NCBI GenBank assembly: GCA_963920575.1
Contig: OY986972.1
Span: 4,419,115 to 4,483,114, forward strand
Reading direction: 5' to 3'
Source of the DNA: Narthecium ossifragum
Taxonomy: Eukaryota; Streptophyta; Magnoliopsida; Dioscoreales; Nartheciaceae
Length of the DNA stretch: 64,000 nt
Part shown: in pieces, positions 58,079-64,000 of the stretch
Layout: every line of letters starts with the position of its first letter
Position numbering within the stretch: position 1 is the stretch's first letter
Made by a program: the position numbers and the translations under genes
The notes under the pieces: model-generated
The model's input: only the letters and a program-made list of their open reading frames with translations
Database searches by the model: none
What the model was told of the DNA's origin: nothing

Positions 58079-59700
58079 TGTCAGGGACTGGAGCCCATGA
58101 CACGACCATGGCACGAGGGATCTTGAAGATGGCGCGGCGAAAGTTGAAAATGGCACGACGGACCGTCAAAGCAGAACTTGGGGAGCCATGAAGGGATCCT
58201 ATCGAACGAGACGCGTGTCAGCTGGAGTTGACACGGGCCATGACCAAGGCCATGGAGCGGTGCATCACACCAAGCCATGGGCAGCATGGAAAAATCATGA
58301 TCGCACGAGCAAACATCCTTGAACGAGGCTAGACGACATTTCCCCAAATATGGCGTGACGGAATCTGAGCATGGCATGACGGATCGGGCCAAGGAGGAAG
58401 AAGGCGCGCCAGGACGCGGTGCGGCGCGAGCCCAGCAGAGCATGACGCATGCTGGAGCAAGTCAGGCGAGCGGGACACGCGCCAAGGCGACCAAGATGGG
58501 CGCGCGGGTTGAGCGCGCGTGCAGCACGCGAGAGAGCGCACGATAAGTGCTAGAGAGTTAGCCACGCGGGCTAATCACCTAATTCCACTTGGGATGGAAG
58601 CTCCAAGATTGATGACGTGGTCAGAAACGGTTTTGACACGGAAGAATTTGAAGATGATGCGCAACTCCGAGTCGGACTAGGAGACGGCGTGCCAGGCGGA
58701 GCGGATAGGCCTTGGAGGACGATCCAGCCGAGCAAATTCAAATGTCTCACGTGCATTCGACTTGGAATAGGTGATGACACGGGGAATATGAAGTTTGGCA
58801 CAGGGAAAGTTGCTGTTGGCGCGGACGAATAGGAAGGAGTCCTATTTTGAGTCAAGTTGTGATCATGGCCATCTTAAAGCAAGTCTTAACTCATGTAAGA
58901 GTCCAATAGGCTAGGAAGATTTGTAAAAGGCGGATTGCATGATTGGATATGCATGAAGCCCAGGACTTTGAGTAGGACTTCTTAGGAGTGGCTTGTTGGA
59001 GCAAGCTAAGGACTATTCCTCTATATAAGGAGTAGGCCGGCCAAGGTATTGGGTATCATGAGGGGCATGATCACAGGATCATCATGAGGGGCATGATGTG
59101 AGATCAGGCCTTTGGCATCTAGACCTTAGGGGAGGCTATGGCTAGATGTTGGGAGTGGAGATCAAATAATGAGGAGTATGATCAAGGATGGGCATAGGAT
59201 GAAAGGCTCTAGCATCTAGGTTAAAGGGGAGGCTTTGGCTAGACGTTGAGAGAGGGTCATATGTGCTAGCTCACGGGGTGAGCAACCCAAGTGTTGGGTT
59301 TTGGAGTCGTCGTCTACATCGGATTGTGAGGCGAGATTCTAGGGTTTTGGGGTGAGAGCTTCTTATATTGAGAGTGATTGTACTCCACTGGGTTGGGGGC
59401 GAGTGAAGAGTGCTCTTGTAATCATTGGTCAATAAAGGAGTTAGAATCTCATCCCTTACCCATATTCGTGTGAGTCTTGTGTGTGTACAAGGCGAAAAAG
59501 AGGGCTGGTCAAGAGGCGATCGGGTTGTCAGGCGGAGTGCACACGGTGTGCACAGAGGGCGTGCAGACGACGTGCGAGTGGAGCACAAGCAGCGTGTGGA
59601 CGCGCGGCGGCGGTGTGCAGGGCTCAACGAGGAGGTCTCTTGGCGCCATCATCGAACAAGTAAACGAGAAAATTTTATTCCCTTATTTTTCCCGGTGACA
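58079..59700 (+). mobile_element. Solo LTR, family A, 5-bp target duplication TTTCC
   Basis: Begins TGTCAGGGACTGGAGCCCAT and ends CCCGGTGACA. TTTCC stands on both sides (58074-58078 and 59701-59705). It matches the LTR at 27416-28575 over most of its length (start, CTCTATATAAGGAG near 59019-59032, AATAAA at 59431-59436, GGGCTGGTCAAGAGGCG) but is 462 bp longer, partly from extra repeats at 59040-59270 (ATCATGAGGGGCATGATC and GGCTTTGGCTAGACGTTG types). No internal domain remains. Frames inside are not genes. Confidence 0.92.
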
Positions 59701-59705
59701 TTTCC

Positions 59706-59798
59706 TACGTAGCGTCTCTCCTCTCGTCTCATCCTAAACCCTATAACACTCCTCTTATCCGGCGATCTCGAGAGAGAGAGCGCAAGAGCAACGCAAAT
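59706..59798 (+). other. Leader-like sequence upstream of the RACK1 fragment
   Basis: Pyrimidine-rich text with TAAACCCTATAAC (59732-59744), a telo-box-type motif typical of leaders of translation-related plant genes. It lies between the LTR target duplication and the RACK1 ATG. Confidence 0.5.
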
Positions 59799-59928
59799 AT
59801 GACGGAGACCCTGGTGCTCAAGGACACGATGTGCGGCCACTCGGACGCGGTGACCACCATGGCCACCCCGATCGACAACTAGGAGATGATTTTCTCCGCC
59901 TTGCGCGACAAGTTCATCCTCGAGTGGC
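59799..59928 (+). pseudogene. RACK1: RACK1 (WD40 scaffold) 5' fragment, pseudogene
   Basis: ATG at 59799 opens MTETLVLKDTMCGHSDAVTT, MATPIDN, then a TAG stop (59880-59882) at codon 28, followed in frame by EMIFSALRDKFILEWHL. This is the N-terminus and first WD40 blade of plant RACK1, the ribosome-bound beta-propeller scaffold, where the family has a sense codon at the stop and a Ser in DKS (here Phe). Homology ends at about codon 43 and the rest of the seven-blade propeller is absent. With a matching leader still present, this looks like a truncated copy of the 5' part of a gene, not a processed copy of the 3' end. Now non-functional. Confidence 0.85.
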
Positions 59929-61217
59929 ACCTTCGGCCGCCACCGATCCTTGTAGGACTATTCTGCACATGTACAGTATTAATCTCCAGAAAGTGGGTTA
60001 CATGCACAGGTTGAATCTCCTCTTACTAATGTTCCACAAGTCCGAGCAATGTGACTAATTAGCTCTTCAAAACTTTAGACAACATGTTTCTCAGGTTCTT
60101 CTTCTAAGGATTCAACTTCAGCGTTTTGTTATTGTTGTGTCCATTGCAGCTTTGTATGGGCCGTGCAATAGCTCATTCTTTTTTACCTATAGTAAAGATA
60201 TGGCTGATCCGAGTCCACCGGATCAAAATCCAACAGTAGAGATATATGACTAGCGTTAGGATTACAATCACATATCCTTGACTATGTTAGAATAACAATA
60301 ACAATCACAATCACAACCCACTAATCAAACACGTTAATTAGTACACATATATGGTCTTTTGTCAAAAAAAAAAAAACAAATTTGCTTACGACCTATGAAT
60401 GATGTCAATAATATATAACGTATGCTTGCTCCATTAATATTTCATGCCTTTTAGCCCTACTAATCATCAAACCTCATTCACAATTCATAAATAAAGCCAA
60501 GCTTTATATTTAACTTTCCCAAAGTAGGAATAAACAACGGGCCCTCCCTGTTTTAGTGCAAGATGGCCCTTTTTGTTACCATTCCTTTGATGCACCCAAA
60601 CAAACAAACAAACAAAGCAGTCTATTCCTCTTTCTTGTAAGTTATCCCTTCGTTACTTAACACTGTTTACCTACCAACAACTAAACAGCATGTGATGAAC
60701 CTTGGATGGATTCGGCTATGGACCATGGTCCATATACGAGTCTCGACCGAAGAAATTAAAAATGGTGGTTAATTATGATGCAAATTTGGGTATACTCGCC
60801 CACTAGTAGCTGATCTCAATTCAGCTATCTAACCCATCCCTTGCTCTGTTTTGTTTCCCTAATTTCTTTTGTTTAATTTATAACCCACCCCTCGGGCTTA
60901 ATTATTGCTATAAAGAAGAAAAAAAAACTGATGTCAATTCAGAAACCTGGCAATAATAAAGTCAGATCTCGTGTTCTCTATTATTTTATTTTTATAGTAG
61001 TAGAAAGATTTTTTAAAAAAAAATTACAATGAAAATAGAGATATATACTATGGTAAACGTAGAAATTATAAGGACTAGTTGCATTAATTCAATCTACGAA
61101 GGGGATAAACTCAACCTACTTTGAGTCTATCTAAAAAGCTAATCTCAAAAAAAAATTGAGGACTATATCTCAAACTAAGAAGAAACTGAAGTTATTGTTG
61201 TCATCAAACATTCAATG
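59929..61217. other. Intergenic AT-rich region
   Basis: No gene. Simple features only: an A12 run near 60367, CAAACAAACAAACAAA at 60598-60614, and A-rich blocks at 60920 and 61015. Confidence 0.55.
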
Positions 61218-61424
61218 TAGGGTGGCAAAACGGGTTCACAACAGGTCCGATCAGGTCAAACATAATATTAATTTTCTATTAAAAACATTAGTGTATAAGC
61301 TAATGGATCACGGGTTGGTGACGGGTAAATCTGAACCCTACCCGCACCTGAATACCCTAAACCTAAACCCATTAAATTCAGATCGGATCGGGTTCACGGG
61401 TTAGGGTCCAATTGCCACCCCTTA
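61218..61424. mobile_element. hAT-like MITE with TAGGGTGGCAAAA end, duplication TTCAATG
   Basis: Left end TAGGGTGGCAAAACGGG; right end GTCCAATTGCCACCCCTTA. Flanks ATTCAATG (61210-61217) and TTTCAATG (61425-61432) match at 7 of 8. The interior has GGATCACGGGTT and ACCCTACCCGCACC words. 207 bp, no coding capacity. Same end type as the element at 30458-31574. Confidence 0.8.
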
Positions 61425-62368
61425 TTTCAATGTTACAAGTACTTACTTACTACACCATACATGGTTTCTTCTCGTCCAAATTTTAGCAAGCATTCTCGTA
61501 CACATGGTTTCTTCTCCAAAATCCAGGAACCTCTTTAAACAATGTTGTTGCAATTTGCAAAACGAAATTGTTCGCAACATTCCATTCATGGATACGTAGT
61601 ACTCAGAGCCACCAACCAGCTGCCCTACCTGTTCGCCTCCAAATTAACAAAAGAAGAAGAAAACCATCTACCATACTACCATAGTACCATCCAATACAAG
61701 ATGCATGTGATGATCCCCGTCTCCATTCCTTTTAATTCCTACAACCAAACAAACAAGCACAGAGAGACATTATGGTGACCCTTCGTCTTTCTCGTACGCC
61801 CATATATATTCGTTATATACTCACGATTCTACATACTAATAAAAACTAAAGATCACGTGATGGAGCTTGGACGGAAGCAGTCGCAGCCAGCCATGCAAGC
61901 AGCCAGCCATGCAGGGGTAATATATATATCAACAATTTGCATATTAGTGGTGGTCCTTATTGCATATAAGGTGTCACTAGCACTAATCATTGCAAATAAA
62001 TGGTGATTTTTTTAGGTCTGACCAAACTACCCTTAGCCACATTTGCTGACTAAAAAAAAGAAAAGATAAGGACCTTGACGTAATATGAGGTATTGGAAGG
62101 TGTTTTATGCATAAAAGCAATCCAAAACTCCAAAAGGCTGTTGTTGCATTTAATGCACGATGCTTAGCCTCCAAGCAAGCTGGTTGCGCCAAGGGAGAGG
62201 ATGTTCGCGCCTTCTATTCTAGAAACAGTCAATTATATATTTTCCTTCTCCTCTGTCTCATACAGTCAATTATTCACGTTCTTCTCATCCTTCTTCTCCA
62301 GAAACAGTAAAATCTATCCAATCTGCTCCTCATTTTGAAGCCATGTAGCGCCAAGCCTTGTTTTCTTC
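61425..62368. other. Intergenic region before the assembly gap
   Basis: AT-rich, no supported gene. CAGCCAGCCATGCA is repeated at about 61884 and 61899. Confidence 0.5.
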
Positions 62369-62568
62369 NNNNNNNNNNNNNNNNNNNNNNNNNNNNNNNN
62401 NNNNNNNNNNNNNNNNNNNNNNNNNNNNNNNNNNNNNNNNNNNNNNNNNNNNNNNNNNNNNNNNNNNNNNNNNNNNNNNNNNNNNNNNNNNNNNNNNNNN
62501 NNNNNNNNNNNNNNNNNNNNNNNNNNNNNNNNNNNNNNNNNNNNNNNNNNNNNNNNNNNNNNNNNNNN
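62369..62568. other. Assembly gap (200 N)
   Basis: Exactly 200 undetermined bases, which is more likely a fixed placeholder than a measured length. Frames running through it are meaningless. Confidence 0.99.
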
Positions 62569-62748
62569 AATGCACTATGATAAAGATGCGGATAGACCCG
62601 TCAATTTATCATTGATAGTAGATCGAATGAGAGGATATTTGCCTCCTCCTGAGTCGCTCAGCAAGAATCACAAGCTAAGCTAATCATAAAAGCAATAAAA
62701 AAGAAAGAAATTGAGTTGCACGTGATACAATGAGAACACTGTAATGTC

Positions 62749-64000
62749 TCACGGACCATTGGGCGCTTGCAGTGCTGAGTAGCTCATATAAGTCGCCGAC
62801 GGCAGCCGGTCCGCCGCCGGCGGTGCATTGGCATGCTCCGGGACACAAGGCATCCACAGCACGAGAGGGCATTTCTTAGGCTTCCAAAAGAAACGCTCGC
62901 ACTCCGCCGCCGGCCGCTGGGCCGGCAGGTCCGGCAGGCAGTTGCGGCGCACGTTGAGGATCCCTCTCTTGATCAGCCCCCAGCAGCTCGGCCCGATCGA
63001 GGTGAAGTAGTTGTCCGACAGCGACAGGTTCGCCAGCTGCCCGGTCTTGGCCAGCCAGCACACCACGTCCGGCACGTTGCCGTACAGCAGGTTCCCGGCG
63101 AGGTTGAGCTGCTGGACGCTCTTCAGGCAACCGAAGGACAGGGGGATCGGGCCGGTGATCTCGTTGAAGCCGGCATCGAACACCGTGGTCCTGGTGAGTT
63201 TGCCGATCTCGTAGGGGAGGCAGCCGGAGAGGCGGTTGTTGAGGAAGAGGACCTCGAGGAGGGTGGCGGAGGTGTTGCCGATGGACCGGGGGATGGGGCC
63301 GGTGAAGCCATTGTTGGCGAGGGTGAGATAGACGGCGGCGGTGTTGCCGAGGTTGGACGGGAGAGGCTGGTTGAAGGCGTTGTTGTTCAAGAACAGCCCG
63401 CCGACGCCGAGGAGGAAGACGGCGGCCGGGACTGCCCCGGCGAACTGGTTGAAGCGGATGTCGAGGAAGGTGAGCTGGGGGAGGGGGAGGACGTTGGTGG
63501 GGAAGGCGCCGGTGAGCTTGTTGTTGCTCATGTCCAGCTCGAAGAGGTACCGGAGTCCGGTGAGCACCGGGACGGTGCCGCCGAAGTTGTTGGAATTGGC
63601 GTGGAACAGCGCAAGGTCCGGGAGGCTGTCGATGAAGCCGGCGACGGTCGGTGCGCCTAGCCGGTAACCGTTGAAGTCTATGGAGGCGATGGTCGGCGTG
63701 TTGGGGGTGTCCGGCGGGGTATCGCAGAAGAAGCCGGTGTAGTTGCACGGCCGGAAGCCGTTCCACGTGCTGGTGATGCCCATGGGGTCGCAGGTGATCG
63801 TCTTCTTGAACCGCTGGATCACCATGTAGGCGTTGTACTGCTTCAAGTTCAGGAAGTCGGAGGGCTGCGGTGGGCAGCCGGCCGACCCCCCCGGCGGACT
63901 CGCTTCGCCACCACCTCCGATGCCGATGCCGATGCCGATGCCGATGCCGGGGCCGACACTGATGTCTAAGTTCTCTCTTCTAGTAGTGCTGGTTTGATGA
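62749..64000 (-). CDS. Leucine-rich-repeat protein related to LRR-extensins (At4g06744-like), 5' end outside window
   Basis: Minus-strand frame open from the window edge to a TGA at 62751-62749; at least 416 codons without intron. After a Gly-Ile repeat linker (GPGIGIGIGIGGGG) and SAGCPPQPSDFLNLKQYNAY comes the LRX-type N-terminal cap: VIQRFKKTITCDPMG, W-x-G-x-x-PCNYTGFFCD. About ten LRRs follow (LFHANSNNFGGTVP, LDMSNNKLTGAFP, LDIRFNQFAGAVP, LFLNNNAFNQPLP, LTLANNGFTGPIP, LFLNNRLSGCLP, NLAGNLLYGNVP, LSLSDNYFTSIGP). A Cys-rich end (RNCLPDLPAQ.., CERFFW, KKCP) closes the domain. LRX proteins bind the cell wall and RALF peptides; this one ends soon after the LRRs with no Ser-Pro extensin tail, as in the At4g06744-like group. 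Probably secreted; the signal peptide lies beyond the edge. The GC-rich codon use yields long shadow frames on the other strand. Confidence 0.87.
   Translation of the reverse strand, partial: HQTSTTRRENLDISVGPGIGIGIGIGIGGGGEASPPGGSAGCPPQPSDFLNLKQYNAYMVIQRFKKTITCDPMGITSTWNGFRPCNYTGFFCDTPPDTPNTPTIASIDFNGYRLGAPTVAGFIDSLPDLALFHANSNNFGGTVPVLTGLRYLFELDMSNNKLTGAFPTNVLPLPQLTFLDIRFNQFAGAVPAAVFLLGVGGLFLNNNAFNQPLPSNLGNTAAVYLTLANNGFTGPIPRSIGNTSATLLEVLFLNNRLSGCLPYEIGKLTRTTVFDAGFNEITGPIPLSFGCLKSVQQLNLAGNLLYGNVPDVVCWLAKTGQLANLSLSDNYFTSIGPSCWGLIKRGILNVRRNCLPDLPAQRPAAECERFFWKPKKCPLVLWMPCVPEHANAPPAADRLPSATYMSYSALQAPNGP
63917..63948. repeat. (CGATGC)n hexanucleotide repeat within the LRR gene
   Basis: About five units in frame, encoding the Gly-Ile repeat on the minus strand. 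Length polymorphism would not shift the frame. Confidence 0.85.

Noticed and set aside
27416..59700. The two family A LTRs as ends of a single giant retrotransposon
   Set aside because: They have different target duplications (GGTAG and TTTCC), different lengths, and host genes between them, so they are separate solo LTRs.
62833..63660. 275-codon plus-strand frame, Glu/Gly/Val-rich
   Set aside because: Exact antisense shadow of the GC-rich LRR gene; no protein family resemblance.
62876..63766. 296-codon minus-strand frame in another phase, Arg/Pro/His-rich
   Set aside because: Out-of-phase shadow of the LRR coding sequence, caused by high GC at third positions.

Overview
This is nuclear DNA of a flowering plant. 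The coding exons are small and scattered among kilobase-scale introns with clean GT..AG boundaries, and the space between is filled with decayed LTR retrotransposons, a LINE, MITEs and hAT-like elements. Very GC-rich exons (the LRR gene, first exons of others) beside AT-rich introns suggest a monocot; I cannot name the species. One 200-N assembly gap (62369-62568) is present.

Four host genes can be reconstructed by joining exons. (1) 3276-7260, plus strand: a two-exon gene for a 167-aa protein of unknown role with a C-terminal C2HC zinc-finger-like motif. (2) 42889-10810, minus strand: a 13-exon, 32-kb gene for RNA polymerase III subunit RPC5 (674 aa), whose introns hold many of the mobile elements in the window. 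(3) 48634-56464, plus strand: a seven-exon gene for a 247-aa protein I do not recognise. (4) 62749-64000, minus strand: a single-exon, GC-rich leucine-rich-repeat protein related to the LRR-extensin family, cut at the 5' side by the window end. A broken start of a RACK1 gene lies at 59799-59928.

RPC5 and gene 3 are head to head. A 5'-truncated, decayed LINE (about 43075-48285, minus strand) fills nearly all the space between them and itself carries a 178-bp MITE and a 206-bp tandem duplication. The mobile-element record is unusually readable. Three solo LTRs have target-site duplications (11563-12166; 27416-28575 and 58079-59700, the last two from one family). There is a Mutator-like MITE with a 9-bp duplication (16653-16901), several hAT-like elements with 8-bp duplications, exact or nearly so (25817-26279, 30458-31574, 36243-37419, 61218-61424), and a Harbinger/Tourist-like element with TTA duplications (53962-55283). 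Copia gag remains lie at 57217-57665.

The genes do not form a pathway. The window is a gene-poor, repeat-rich plant segment with ordinary housekeeping genes. I found no defence system, gene cluster or other new multi-gene system. The most interesting material is the two unrecognised conserved-looking genes, the LINE-split promoter region and the non-autonomous transposons.
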